From Actinomycetes bacterium (GTDB taxonomy: Bacteria; Actinomycetota; Acidimicrobiia; Acidimicrobiales; Aldehydirespiratoraceae), in assembly GCA_024276495.1 (NCBI GenBank), contig JAJRXC010000051.1, positions 1-64,000 on the forward strand: 64,000 nt of DNA, written 5' to 3'. Below, piece after piece: positions 8,541 to 16,772 of the stretch. Made by a program: the position numbers and the translations under genes. Each line of letters opens with the position of its first letter. Position 1 is the stretch's first letter. The notes beneath the pieces are model-generated. The model did not search any database and was not told the DNA's origin. It was given only the letters and a program-made list of their open reading frames with translations.

Positions 8541-8686
8541 GTTCAACCCGTCTCTCGCCGGACCGTGTGTCTCGACGGAGGACAGTTACGTACGAAACCG
8601 ACGAGAAACGAGAGAGGTCACCTCGAAAGGGTCGGGTGGCCCACTTCGGCGGTGCCCGATCGACCCAACCGATCTGGGCCCGATCA

Positions 8687-9769
8687 TCACACCGGAGATC
8701 GGCTGGACGGGTAGAAACGACCGCGGGCCCACAGCGCCACATAGACCAGGCCGACGAGGACCGGCACCTCGATGAGCGGCCCGACGACGCCGGCGAGGGC
8801 CTGCCCCGACGTGACGCCGAACACTCCGATCGCCACCGCGATGGCGAGCTCGAAGTTGTTGCCGGCCGCGGTGAACGCGAGCGTGGTGTTGCGCTCGTAG
8901 GAGAGCCCGAGCCGCAAACCGAGCGCGAACGACACGACCCACATGAGCGCGAAGTAGGCCAGCAAGGGGACGGCGATCCGGGCGACATCGACGGGCTTGT
9001 CGGTGATGGTCTCGCCCTGAAGGGCGAAGAGGACGACGATGGTGAACAAGAGGCCGTAGAGCGCCCAGGGCCCGATGCGGGGCAGGAAGTCGTTCTCGTA
9101 CCAAACGATCCCCCGACGGCGTTCGCCCCACCACCGGGTCAGGTACCCGGCGGCGAGCGGAATCCCCAGGAACACCAGGACGATCTTGGCGATTTCCCAC
9201 ATCGAGACGTCGAGCGCCGCGGTGTCGAGCCCGAGCCACCCGGGAAGGAGCTCGAGGTAGAAGTAGCCGAGGAGGGCGTAGGCGACGATCTGGAACAGGG
9301 AGTTCACCGCCACGAGCACCGCCGCGGCTTCACGGTCCCCACAGGCGAGGTCGTTCCAGATGAGGACCATGGCGATGCAGCGGGCCAGGCCGACGATAAT
9401 GAGGCCCGTGCGGTAGTCGGGAAGGTCGGGCAGCAGCAACCAGGCGAGCGTGAACATCAGGGCCGGCCCGATGAGCCAGTTGAGCACGAGGGAGCTGAGC
9501 ATCAGGCGCCGGTCGGCGGCGACCTCGTCGATCCGGGAGTACCGGACCTTCGCCAACACGGGATACATCATCAACAGCAGACCGACGGCGATCGGCAGCG
9601 ACACCGTGCCGATCTTGACGGTGTCGAGCCAATCGTCGAGATCGGGGATCGCACGACCGAGCCCGATCCCCGTCGCCATCGCGAGGAGGATCCAGACGGG
9701 GAGGAACCGGTCGAGACGGGAGAGACGCTCGAGCACGGGGCGCTCGCGATCGACGACGGAACCGGTCAT
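8687..9769 (-). CDS. acr3: ACR3-family arsenite efflux permease
   Basis: ACR3 proteins export arsenite driven by membrane potential. 360 residues with ten predicted helices and the hallmark GLARCIAMVLIWN stretch (about 128-140) containing the conserved cysteine needed for transport; AAGNNFELAIAVAIGVFG near 300-317 is also typical. It starts 12 bases after csrA on the same strand, inside the flagellar run, which is an unusual place. No arsR or arsC is nearby. A broken aquaporin-like fragment between flhB and flhA may be another relic of an arsenic gene set. Probably an insertion; specificity inferred from family. Confidence 0.9.
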   Translation of the reverse strand: MTGSVVDRERPVLERLSRLDRFLPVWILLAMATGIGLGRAIPDLDDWLDTVKIGTVSLPIAVGLLLMMYPVLAKVRYSRIDEVAADRRLMLSSLVLNWLIGPALMFTLAWLLLPDLPDYRTGLIIVGLARCIAMVLIWNDLACGDREAAAVLVAVNSLFQIVAYALLGYFYLELLPGWLGLDTAALDVSMWEIAKIVLVFLGIPLAAGYLTRWWGERRRGIVWYENDFLPRIGPWALYGLLFTIVVLFALQGETITDKPVDVARIAVPLLAYFALMWVVSFALGLRLGLSYERNTTLAFTAAGNNFELAIAVAIGVFGVTSGQALAGVVGPLIEVPVLVGLVYVALWARGRFYPSSRSPV

Positions 9770-9781
9770 CGCCGGCCTGCG

Positions 9782-10006
9782 TCAGGCCCCGGGCCGGGGA
9801 AGATCGGTCGATACCACCGTCGCGGAGCGGGCGGCCTCCTCGTTCGACTGGCGGATCTCGGCCGCCACCTCTTCGCGGTGAACGGCGACCGAACGAGGCG
9901 CGTCGACGCCGATGCGGACCTGGTCACCTCGGATGTCGAGGACCCGAACGACGATGTCGGGGCCGATCACGATCGCTTGATTGGCGCGGCGGCTCAAGAC
10001 CAGCAC
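9782..10006 (-). CDS. csrA: carbon storage/translational regulator CsrA
   Basis: CsrA is a small dimeric RNA-binding protein that blocks translation of target mRNAs, commonly flagellin mRNA, and is held in check by FliW. 74 residues, beginning MLVLSRRANQAIVIG and containing VRVLDIRGDQVRIGVDAP, the conserved five-strand core; the C-terminal helix and tail (about 45-74) are slightly long. It follows fliW by 22 bases, the usual fliW-csrA pairing. Targets here are not known; the flagellin leader (206-287) is the obvious candidate. Confidence 0.96.
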   Translation of the reverse strand: MLVLSRRANQAIVIGPDIVVRVLDIRGDQVRIGVDAPRSVAVHREEVAAEIRQSNEEAARSATVVSTDLPRPGA

Positions 10007-10028
10007 TGAGGATGCTCCTAGGCCCGGC

Positions 10029-10505
10029 CTAGCCGGACACGATCTCGCGGGTGGAGTACTGCGAGTCCGAGAGTACGACCTGACGGCCGACCCCCGTCGG
10101 ATTGTTGATCACGACCGGGCCGAGGAGGTTGGCGGTGATGGATTCGACCGCACCGTCGGCGGCACGCCGCACCGTGACCAACGCGAGCACGTCGGCGTCG
10201 CTCGACGACTCGAGGGCGATGGCGGTGACGTCGGCCTCGGGAAGCTCGAGGTCGTAGTCGGGAAAGAACAAGAAGGCGTCGATCGCCAGGAACGCCAGAT
10301 CGGGATCGTCGACGGATTGGAGCCACAGCCAGCCGTCGGCGTCGGGCATCGGCACCCTGATGTAGCGCGTCGCGTCGGGGAACCCGAGCAGGCCCCCGTC
10401 GATCTCGATGAGTTGCTCTTCGAGCGCATCGAGGACACCGAAGCGCGACGTCGCGATCTGCATGGGCGCGATGCTACTGGTCGGCATCGTTCGCGTCGGT
10501 GACAT
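10029..10505 (-). CDS. fliW: flagellar assembly factor FliW
   Basis: FliW binds flagellin and, when free, CsrA, coupling filament assembly to flagellin translation. 158 residues from the ATG 10503-10505, chosen because AGGAAGG lies 8 bases upstream. A shorter product starting MQIATSRFG (ATG 10461-10463) is nearer the usual family length but lacks a ribosome site. Core motifs: GGLLGFPDATRYIRV (about 37-51), the DPDLAFLAIDAFLFFPDYD stretch, and the C-terminal NLLGPVVINNPTGVGRQVV. It overlaps the upstream membrane-protein gene by 32 bases. Confidence 0.94.
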   Translation of the reverse strand: MSPTRTMPTSSIAPMQIATSRFGVLDALEEQLIEIDGGLLGFPDATRYIRVPMPDADGWLWLQSVDDPDLAFLAIDAFLFFPDYDLELPEADVTAIALESSSDADVLALVTVRRAADGAVESITANLLGPVVINNPTGVGRQVVLSDSQYSTREIVSG

Positions 10506-10890
10506 CTCGTGGACCTTCCTGTGAGAGGGACTCGGCGGCCATGGGCGCGGCGGCGACTTCGGCCGCTGCCTCTGCCGCGGCCGTGCGGGCGTTCAGCAGC
10601 GCTTCCTCCACCGTCTGGAGGGCGGCCTGGGTCTGATAGTTCTCCAGGAGGGAGCCGAGGGCGGAGGCGACGAACATCGAGAGCGCCATCGCGATCGCGA
10701 TTCTGGTGACCGCGGTCGTCGTCGTGATCGCGTCGTCCATCGCGGACGCGATGACCGGGAGGGCGACCGCCGCGGTCGCGAGCAGCGCCCAGCCCGAGCG
10801 CGCGGCACGCCGGCGTTTCGCGTTGCGGCGCTGCACGCCCGAGACGATCGACTCGACCGTCGACTTCTCGGCCGGGGTGAGCTCAGGCAC
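10474..10890 (-). CDS. small membrane protein of unknown function between the flhF-like gene and fliW
   Basis: 138 residues, not recognised as a known family. A basic N-terminus (RRNAKRRRAARSG at about 21-33) is followed by two hydrophobic segments (about 34-50 and 60-80) and an Ala/Glu-rich helical tail. It overlaps the FlhF-like gene by 8 bases and fliW by 32 bases, so it is translationally linked to flagellar genes. The slot is where flhG (a MinD-like ATPase) often sits, but this protein has no ATPase motifs. Confidence 0.75.
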   Translation of the reverse strand: MPELTPAEKSTVESIVSGVQRRNAKRRRAARSGWALLATAAVALPVIASAMDDAITTTTAVTRIAIAMALSMFVASALGSLLENYQTQAALQTVEEALLNARTAAAEAAAEVAAAPMAAESLSQEGPRDVTDANDADQ

Positions 10891-12007
10891 GGCGCCGATT
10901 CTCCAGCCACACGGCGGCGAGCAGGTCCGCGGTCGCCGGTCGACCCTCGATCGAGCCCAGTGGGATCTCGAGGTCGAGCATGGCGAGGGGTTCGACCGTG
11001 TCGGCGACGGCCACCAACTCGATCGCGTCCACGCCGCCGAGCTTGCCGGCGAGACGGCCCACGTCCTCGGTCAGTCTCCAGGCTTCGACCACCAGGCGCA
11101 CCTGGTCGGCCTCGATCGCCTTGATCGCCTTGGCGGCCCATGCCCGCTCGACCGCTTCCACTCCCTGGTCGAGCACGACGGGGACGACACCGTCGCGTTG
11201 GCGCCAGCGGGCCGCCCGGCTGGTCAGCTCGTCGAGGTCGTCGATCACCAGCCAGGAGGGGACGTCGGCGACATCGCCGGAGCGGCTGAGCACCGCCACG
11301 TCGCCGTTCCAGAGCTGATGACGCGCTCCCATCCGGCGGGTGGTCTCCAGCGCGGTCGCGGCCTCCCCGACAAAGACGACGAGCCCGGAGTCACACGGCA
11401 GAGGTGGCGCGGTCGGCACGGCGTCGAGGCGATCCAGCATCGCCCAGAGAAGATCGGTCTTCGCGGCCCGTTGCGGTGAGAAGACGCTGGCGCCACGCGG
11501 CGCGTCCTCCAGGGCGACCGCAGCCGAGACGGCGTTCGCGGCCAGCATCGGCGTCGATGTCGGAGGCTCGGCCGGGGCCGACTCCGGGGCGAGGGGCGCG
11601 GCCTGACCGGTGGCCGCGGCGCTCACTCCCACCAGCTCACGTTCCCGCACGGGCGACGGTGCGTCGCCGCCGCCGAAGAACTCGTCGAGGGCCGACTCGT
11701 AGTTCTCCTGTGGCGTCTCGGGCGCGTCGCCACCGCTGAGGCGGCGATCGGCGATCGCGTTTCGTACCATCTGCTGGAACGAGTCGGGCTCCTCTTCGTC
11801 GTCGAGGAGCGCGAGGGCGGGGTTGGCGGCGAGCGCGGCCGATGGTCGGGCCCACACCTCGTACCACTCACTGGCGAAGAAACCGAAGAGGCCACCCCGG
11901 CGCACCCGGTTGGCGGCCTCGATCTCGACCTCGGATCCGAAGCAGAGGCGGGCCTCGCTGAGAACCTCTTCGAGGATCGGACCTTCGAACAGCATGGAGT
12001 TCGTCAT
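10883..12007 (-). CDS. FlhF-like protein lacking a recognisable GTPase P-loop
   Basis: FlhF is an SRP-type GTPase placed after flhA that sets flagellar position and number. This 374-residue protein has the FlhF-style N-terminal segment (ILEEVLSEARLCFG, then RRGGLFGFFASEWYEV at about 36-51), a Pro/Ala-rich linker, and a C-terminal region about 170-370 in the place of the NG domain. Where GPTGxGKTTT should be, it reads GLVVFVGEAATALETTRRMG, so the nucleotide-binding loop is missing; no clear G-box DxxG or TKxD is seen. Its ATG overlaps the flhA stop by 4 bases. Likely a degenerate FlhF serving a structural or regulatory role; assignment is inferred from the N-terminus and gene order. Confidence 0.65.
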   Translation of the reverse strand: MTNSMLFEGPILEEVLSEARLCFGSEVEIEAANRVRRGGLFGFFASEWYEVWARPSAALAANPALALLDDEEEPDSFQQMVRNAIADRRLSGGDAPETPQENYESALDEFFGGGDAPSPVRERELVGVSAAATGQAAPLAPESAPAEPPTSTPMLAANAVSAAVALEDAPRGASVFSPQRAAKTDLLWAMLDRLDAVPTAPPLPCDSGLVVFVGEAATALETTRRMGARHQLWNGDVAVLSRSGDVADVPSWLVIDDLDELTSRAARWRQRDGVVPVVLDQGVEAVERAWAAKAIKAIEADQVRLVVEAWRLTEDVGRLAGKLGGVDAIELVAVADTVEPLAMLDLEIPLGSIEGRPATADLLAAVWLENRRRA

Positions 12008-14064
12008 GGGGTGTCGCCTCCGGTGGCATCGATGACGGTGGACGGGTCGACGACGGTTCCGACCGTCGCGATCTGGACCTGCGGGCCGATCTCCCGGAAC
12101 GAGAGCACGGGTGGAGCGTTCTCGGTGCCTTCGAGCATCCGGGTCAGGGGGCGGCGCAGAGCGGGTGAGCAGATGAGAACGGGTTGGTGACCGTCGGCCT
12201 CGGCCCGCAGGTTCAGGTCACGGATCTGATCGATCATGGCCTGCAGGTGCACGGCGTCGAGGCGGGTCGAGGCGGCTTCGGCGCCGAGGGCCGCGATGAG
12301 CTCCCGTTCGAGGATGGGGTCGAGGCTGAGCACCGGAAGTTGGCCGTCGCGGGCGTGTTGTTCGGTGATCGCCGGGGCCAGCACCGCCCGCACCGCTTCG
12401 ACGAGGTCGTCGGAGGTCTGGGCGTTTCGGGCGGCTTCGCCGATCACCTCGAGGATGCGGACCATGTCGCGAATCGGCACCTGTTCACGGAGCAGTTGCT
12501 GAAGGACCTGCTGCACCTGCGGCAACGCGACGTCGCTGACGCCGAGGTCCTCGACGACGGCCGGATCCGACTCCCTGACCAGCTCGAGCAGGTTCTTCAC
12601 GTCTTGGCGGCCGATGAGCTCGGCCGCGTTCTGACGGGCGATCTCGGCGAGGTGGGTCGTGACGACCGACGCCCGGTCGACCACGGTGGCCCCGAGCGTC
12701 TCGGCCTGCACCCGGTGGGCTTCGGGCACCCATTTGGCCGGGAGACCGAAGACGGGCTCGACGACCTCCTCACCGGGGAAGATCGAGAGGTCGTCGGCGA
12801 TGACGAGCGCCTTGCCCGGCGGTGCGATGCCCCGGGCCAGTTCGACGCCGTGGACGAGGATCGCGTAGCTCCCGCCCGGCAGTTCGATGTTGTCCCGGGT
12901 GCGCACGGCCGGCATGACGAGGCCGAGTTCGAGCGCGATCTTGCGGCGCAGGGCGCGGACCCGGTCGAGGAGGTCGCCACCCTTGGCCGCATCGACGAGA
13001 TCTACCATGTCGGCCGCGAGCTCGAGACCGATCGCCTCGACCCGGATCGACCGGCGCAGCTGGGCCGGATCGTCGGGGTCGACCGCCGGTGCCGGTTCGG
13101 GTGCCTCGTCGGCGATCTCCTCGGCGTCGGCCTTCGCGAGCCGGAACCCGAGCATCGCGGTGCCGCCACCGACGAGAACGAAGGGGAGGAAGGGGAGTCC
13201 GGGCACGATGCCGAGGCCGGCGACGATCGACCCACCGACGATGAACGGACGTGACTGGCGGGAGAACTCGTTGGCGACGTCGGTTCCCAGATCCGAGGTG
13301 CCCGTCGCCCGGGTGACGATGATGCCCGATGAGATCGACACGAGCAGGGCGGGAATCTGCGACACGAGGCCGTCGCCGACGGTGAGCAGCGAGTAGGTCG
13401 AGCCGGCGTCACCGATCGACATCCCCTGTTGGACCACCCCGATGATCAGCCCGCCGACGAGGTTGATGGCGGTGATAACGATGGCGGCGATGGCGTCGCC
13501 CTTGACGAACTTCGACGCACCGTCCATCGCACCGTAGAAGTCGGCTTCGGCGGCGACGTCGGCCCGCCGCCGGGTGGCTTCGAAGTCGTCGATGATGCCG
13601 GAGTTGAGATCGGCGTCGATCGCCATCTGCTTGCCGGGCATGGCGTCGAGGGTGAATCGGGCGCCGACCTCGGCGACCCGCGTGGCGCCGTTGGTGATCA
13701 CCACGAACTGGATGACCACGAGGATGAGGAAGACGACGAGACCGACGACCACACTGCCGCCGATCACGAACCGGCCGAAGGCGGTGATCACGTCGCCTGC
13801 TTCCCCGGTGCCGAGGATCAGTCGGGTGGTCGAGACGTTGAGGGCGAGCCGGAACAAGGTGACGACGAGGAGCAGGGACGGGAACGACGAGAGGTCGAGC
13901 GCCCGCTTGACGTTGAGGGTGGCGAGGAGGATGAGGACCGCTGCGGCGATGTTGAGCGAGAGGAGCAGGTCCAGCACCACCGGCGGCACCGGAATGACCA
14001 TCATGACGACGATGCCCACCACTGCGACGGGAAGGGCCATGGTCGCGGTCGTCGAACGAGGCAC
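12004..14064 (-). CDS. flhA: flagellar export gate protein FlhA
   Basis: FlhA is the large export-gate protein of the flagellar type III system and binds chaperone-substrate complexes through its cytoplasmic domain. GTG start at 14062-14064 (GGGAG just upstream), giving 686 residues, the normal length; an in-frame extension of 76 Arg-rich residues was dismissed. N-terminal half: eight membrane helices and the FHIPEP-family signature (NGATRVAEVGARFTLDAMPG). C-terminal half (from about 330): cytoplasmic domain including LPGGSYAILVHGVELARG. A 460-bp gap with gene remnants separates it from flhB. Confidence 0.95.
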   Translation of the reverse strand: MPRSTTATMALPVAVVGIVVMMVIPVPPVVLDLLLSLNIAAAVLILLATLNVKRALDLSSFPSLLLVVTLFRLALNVSTTRLILGTGEAGDVITAFGRFVIGGSVVVGLVVFLILVVIQFVVITNGATRVAEVGARFTLDAMPGKQMAIDADLNSGIIDDFEATRRRADVAAEADFYGAMDGASKFVKGDAIAAIVITAINLVGGLIIGVVQQGMSIGDAGSTYSLLTVGDGLVSQIPALLVSISSGIIVTRATGTSDLGTDVANEFSRQSRPFIVGGSIVAGLGIVPGLPFLPFVLVGGGTAMLGFRLAKADAEEIADEAPEPAPAVDPDDPAQLRRSIRVEAIGLELAADMVDLVDAAKGGDLLDRVRALRRKIALELGLVMPAVRTRDNIELPGGSYAILVHGVELARGIAPPGKALVIADDLSIFPGEEVVEPVFGLPAKWVPEAHRVQAETLGATVVDRASVVTTHLAEIARQNAAELIGRQDVKNLLELVRESDPAVVEDLGVSDVALPQVQQVLQQLLREQVPIRDMVRILEVIGEAARNAQTSDDLVEAVRAVLAPAITEQHARDGQLPVLSLDPILERELIAALGAEAASTRLDAVHLQAMIDQIRDLNLRAEADGHQPVLICSPALRRPLTRMLEGTENAPPVLSFREIGPQVQIATVGTVVDPSTVIDATGGDTP

Positions 14065-14149
14065 GGTGCTCCCAACTGGTGAGTCCTCGCCGTCCCTGGC
14101 AGTCGGTGAACGCGATCCATCGCGATCGGGATCAGCATCGGCCCCGAGG

Positions 14150-14417
14150 TCACCGCCATGGTGGGCCGAACGGATCAGCCGCCGGAGGCCCGCGGGGCTC
14201 CGGTACCGACGGGTTCGCGATCTCGGCGATCGCGGCGGTGGACGGCCGGCGGTGATCCGTTGAGGCCATGGACGATCGGGGCCGCGAGACACCGTGGATC
14301 ACCAGGATCAGGCCCAGGGTGGCAACCGCCTCGGCCACCAGGATACGGTCGCCCCCACGCGACCGGGTCGAGACGGCGATCACCCCCCCGCTCGAACATC
14401 ACGTTCGCGAACCGGAT
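14150..14417 (-). pseudogene. aquaporin-like (MIP family) gene remnant
   Basis: In one minus-strand frame (from GTG 14381-14383) the translation contains IAVSTRSRGG and then LVAEAVATLGLILVIHGVSR, which resembles the mid-protein region of actinobacterial aquaporins; an ANPSV further on recalls the second NPA box. Directly upstream in another frame is RFANVMFE, also aquaporin-like; a run of seven G bases at the junction marks a one-base frameshift. There are no intact ends and most of the gene is missing. Aquaporin genes often accompany arsenic pumps, so this may belong with the ACR3 gene. The similarity is from memory and modest. Confidence 0.4.
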
Positions 14418-14505
14418 CTACTACCGCCCCGTCGACGCCTGCGTCGGAGGGGTCATGGAGTTCGGGCTCTGCCTGCTCGGCCACGACCCCGGCTGCGAGC
14501 GCTGA
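14398..14505 (+). pseudogene. possible 3' remnant of an unknown plus-strand gene
   Basis: The plus-strand frame ending in the TGA at 14503-14505 reads RIYYRPVDACVGGVMEFG and then CLLGHDPGCER, with almost every third codon position G or C, as in real genes of this window. The frame has no coding look upstream of about 14398. No start or family could be assigned. It could be the tail of a deleted gene or chance. Confidence 0.25.
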
Positions 14506-14524
14506 CCACCCGCCTCCGGCCCGC

Positions 14525-15688
14525 TCACACTCCCGCGGCCGACTCCGCCGGCGTCCGCACCTCGTCGCGGGGCCGGGCCCGCTCCGGGATGGCCAACGCC
14601 TCGATGTCGAACGGCATGAGGTGGATCCCGCCCAGTGAACGCCGTCGACCGAGCCGGTGCACGAACGCCAGCAACACCGCCACACCCTGGAACATCTCGT
14701 TCGGCACCGGGGTGCCGACGACCCCGACCCGGTGCAGCGCCCGGGCCAGCGGCCGACACTCCACGACGGGGATCGATTCGGCCAGGGCCTCGGCCCGGAG
14801 CCTGAGCGCCATGGCGCCGATGCCCTTCGAGACGACGATCGGGACCCCGATCTCCTCGTCGTAGCGGAGCCCGACCGAGTAGTGCGTCGGGTTCACCACC
14901 ATCACCGTCGCCGGCGCGGCGTTGGCCAGCATCCGGTTGCGGGACAGGTCGCGGGCGGCCTGGCGCATGCGCCCCTTGATGTGGGGATCGCCGTCGGTCT
15001 GCTTTTGCTCGTCCTTGATGTCCTGCTTCGACATCTTCATGTCCCGCATGTGGTTCTTGCGCTGCATGGCGTAGTCGGCCGCGGCGATCAGCAGACCGAG
15101 AAACCCGACCAGCCGGGTCAGATCGAGAAGCTTCCCTCCGAGATAGACGAGCGATTCCCCGAGCTCGAATTGCGGCCGTCCCGTCAGGTCGTCCGAGACC
15201 CCCTTCACGAGCGGGATCGCGACGGCCGCGACCATGAAGAGCCGCATCGCCGCCTTGACCGCTTCCCACTGGCCCCGTGCCGAAACGAGCCGTTTCAGCC
15301 CGGCGACCGGATTCAGTCGCTTGACCTGCGGCTTCATGGCCTTGGCGCTGAGCATGAACCCGGTCTGCCCGACCGTCGCGAGGACGGCGATCAGAGCGGC
15401 CCCGGCCAGCACCGGAAGCATGAGGAGAAAGATGTCGGTGAGGGCCCCTCCGAGCTCGGCCTGGGCCGCGGCCGCGGTCGGCTCGGCCGCCACCTCCCGG
15501 ACTCGGCCGAGCCGGACCGACAGCACGTCACCGGCCCGGGAGAGATAACTCGGCAGGATGAACGTCGACACCACGACCAGAAGCCACGGCACGAGGTCCG
15601 CCGACTTCACGACCTTGCCCTCTTTGCGCGACTCCTTTTTCTTGCGCTCCGTGGGCTTCTCGGTCTTCTGACTCTTGTCACCGGCCAT
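14525..15688 (-). CDS. flhB: flagellar export switch protein FlhB
   Basis: FlhB sets the substrate switch of the flagellar export gate. 387 residues: a Lys-rich cytoplasmic start (GDKSQKTEKPTERKKKESRK), four membrane helices between about 30 and 205, and a cytoplasmic domain with the autocleavage motif NPTH at residues 266-269 followed by YSVGLRYD. The tail after about 345 is longer than usual. It starts 3 bases after fliR. Downstream, toward flhA, lies a 460-bp stretch with gene remnants. Confidence 0.96.
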   Translation of the reverse strand: MAGDKSQKTEKPTERKKKESRKEGKVVKSADLVPWLLVVVSTFILPSYLSRAGDVLSVRLGRVREVAAEPTAAAAQAELGGALTDIFLLMLPVLAGAALIAVLATVGQTGFMLSAKAMKPQVKRLNPVAGLKRLVSARGQWEAVKAAMRLFMVAAVAIPLVKGVSDDLTGRPQFELGESLVYLGGKLLDLTRLVGFLGLLIAAADYAMQRKNHMRDMKMSKQDIKDEQKQTDGDPHIKGRMRQAARDLSRNRMLANAAPATVMVVNPTHYSVGLRYDEEIGVPIVVSKGIGAMALRLRAEALAESIPVVECRPLARALHRVGVVGTPVPNEMFQGVAVLLAFVHRLGRRRSLGGIHLMPFDIEALAIPERARPRDEVRTPAESAAGV

Positions 15689-15691
15689 GGG

Positions 15692-16450
15692 TCAGAACAT
15701 CCCCATCATGGCGCGCGTCGCCCGGTCGGCCAGATTGTCGACCGCCCACGGCAACACGGCGAGGGCGCTGCCCAGCAGCAACACGAGGACCAGCGCCTTG
15801 GTCGTCAAGCCCAACATCAAGACGTTGGCCTGGGGCGCGGCCCGGGCGAGCAGGGCCAGGCCGATCTCGGTGATGAGAAGCACGGCCGCGATCGGAAAGG
15901 CGATCTCGAGCGCGGCGACGAAGAACACACCGAGGCCCTCCACGAGCGCGCTTCCGATGCTGTTGAGCGACGGCCCGTCCAGCGGCGCCGCGTCGAAGCT
16001 GCGCATGTAACCGTTGAGGATCAGCAGATGCCCTCCGCCGACGAACAGGAGCACGGTCGCCATCAGCCCGTAGAAACGGGCCACGGGTGCGCTCTGAGAT
16101 TTCAGGAGCGGGTCGTAGACGGCACCGATCGACAGCCCGCTCGCGAAGTCGATGAACGAGCCGGCGACCTCGAACGCGACGAAGTAGAGCCGGATCACGA
16201 AGCCCAACGCAACCCCGATGAAGACCTGGTAGCCGATGGCGAACACCAGGGAACTGACCCGCAAGTCGACGGTCTCCATCGGAATGCGGCCGGCCATGAG
16301 CCAGGCGAGACCGACCGCGAGACCGACCCGGATGCGGGCGCTGAGCAGCGCGCCGGCGAACGGCGGGGCCGTGGTCAGCCACGCGACCGTCCGCACCATC
16401 GCGAGGAGAAACGCGACGAGGGCCTCGGCCGGAAGGGTGGCTTCGATCAC
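15692..16450 (-). CDS. fliR: flagellar export gate protein FliR
   Basis: FliR is part of the FliPQR export-gate core. 252 residues with six or more hydrophobic helices over the whole length, including GLAVGLAWLMAGRIPMETVD and the typical FVIRLYFVAFEVAGSFIDFA (about 84-103). GTG start 16448-16450, 10 bases after fliQ, in the standard fliP-fliQ-fliR-flhB order. Confidence 0.95.
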   Translation of the reverse strand: MIEATLPAEALVAFLLAMVRTVAWLTTAPPFAGALLSARIRVGLAVGLAWLMAGRIPMETVDLRVSSLVFAIGYQVFIGVALGFVIRLYFVAFEVAGSFIDFASGLSIGAVYDPLLKSQSAPVARFYGLMATVLLFVGGGHLLILNGYMRSFDAAPLDGPSLNSIGSALVEGLGVFFVAALEIAFPIAAVLLITEIGLALLARAAPQANVLMLGLTTKALVLVLLLGSALAVLPWAVDNLADRATRAMMGMF

Positions 16451-16460
16451 GGGTGTCGGA

Positions 16461-16730
16461 TCAGGCGACGAGCCGCGGGATGCTCTCGAAGAGCCCCTCG
16501 GTGAACGACACCATCTCCTGCATCATCCATCCGCCACTGAGCAACAGCACACCGCCGACGGCGATGAACTTGGGCACGAACGCCAGGGTGGGTTCGTTCA
16601 GTTGGGTCGCGCTCTGGACCAGACCGACCATGAGGCCGACCAGCAACGAGGTGAACAGGACGGGAGCCGCGAGCTTCGCGGCCGCCATCATCGCCTCGGA
16701 CGCGATCTCGAGGACCATTGCATCATCCAT
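16461..16730 (-). CDS. fliQ: flagellar export gate protein FliQ
   Basis: FliQ is the small two-helix subunit of the FliPQR export gate. 89 residues, typical length, with helices at about 15-40 and 50-72 and the family pattern LLVGLMVGLVQSATQLNEPTL. The ATG is at 16728-16730. It lies 42 bases after fliP and 10 bases before fliR. Confidence 0.95.
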   Translation of the reverse strand: MDDAMVLEIASEAMMAAAKLAAPVLFTSLLVGLMVGLVQSATQLNEPTLAFVPKFIAVGGVLLLSGGWMMQEMVSFTEGLFESIPRLVA

Positions 16731-16772
16731 TTGGGGGCTCGGTTCCTTTGGTTTCGGGGTAGGACTGGGTCG

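Noticed and set aside
14065-14292. 76-residue N-terminal extension of FlhA
   Set aside because: Arg/Pro/Ser-rich, makes the protein longer than any usual FlhA; GTG 14062-14064 has a ribosome site.
14657-16504. 615-codon open plus-strand frame
   Set aside because: Antisense to flhB and fliR, with His/Arg/Glu-rich shadow composition and no ribosome site.
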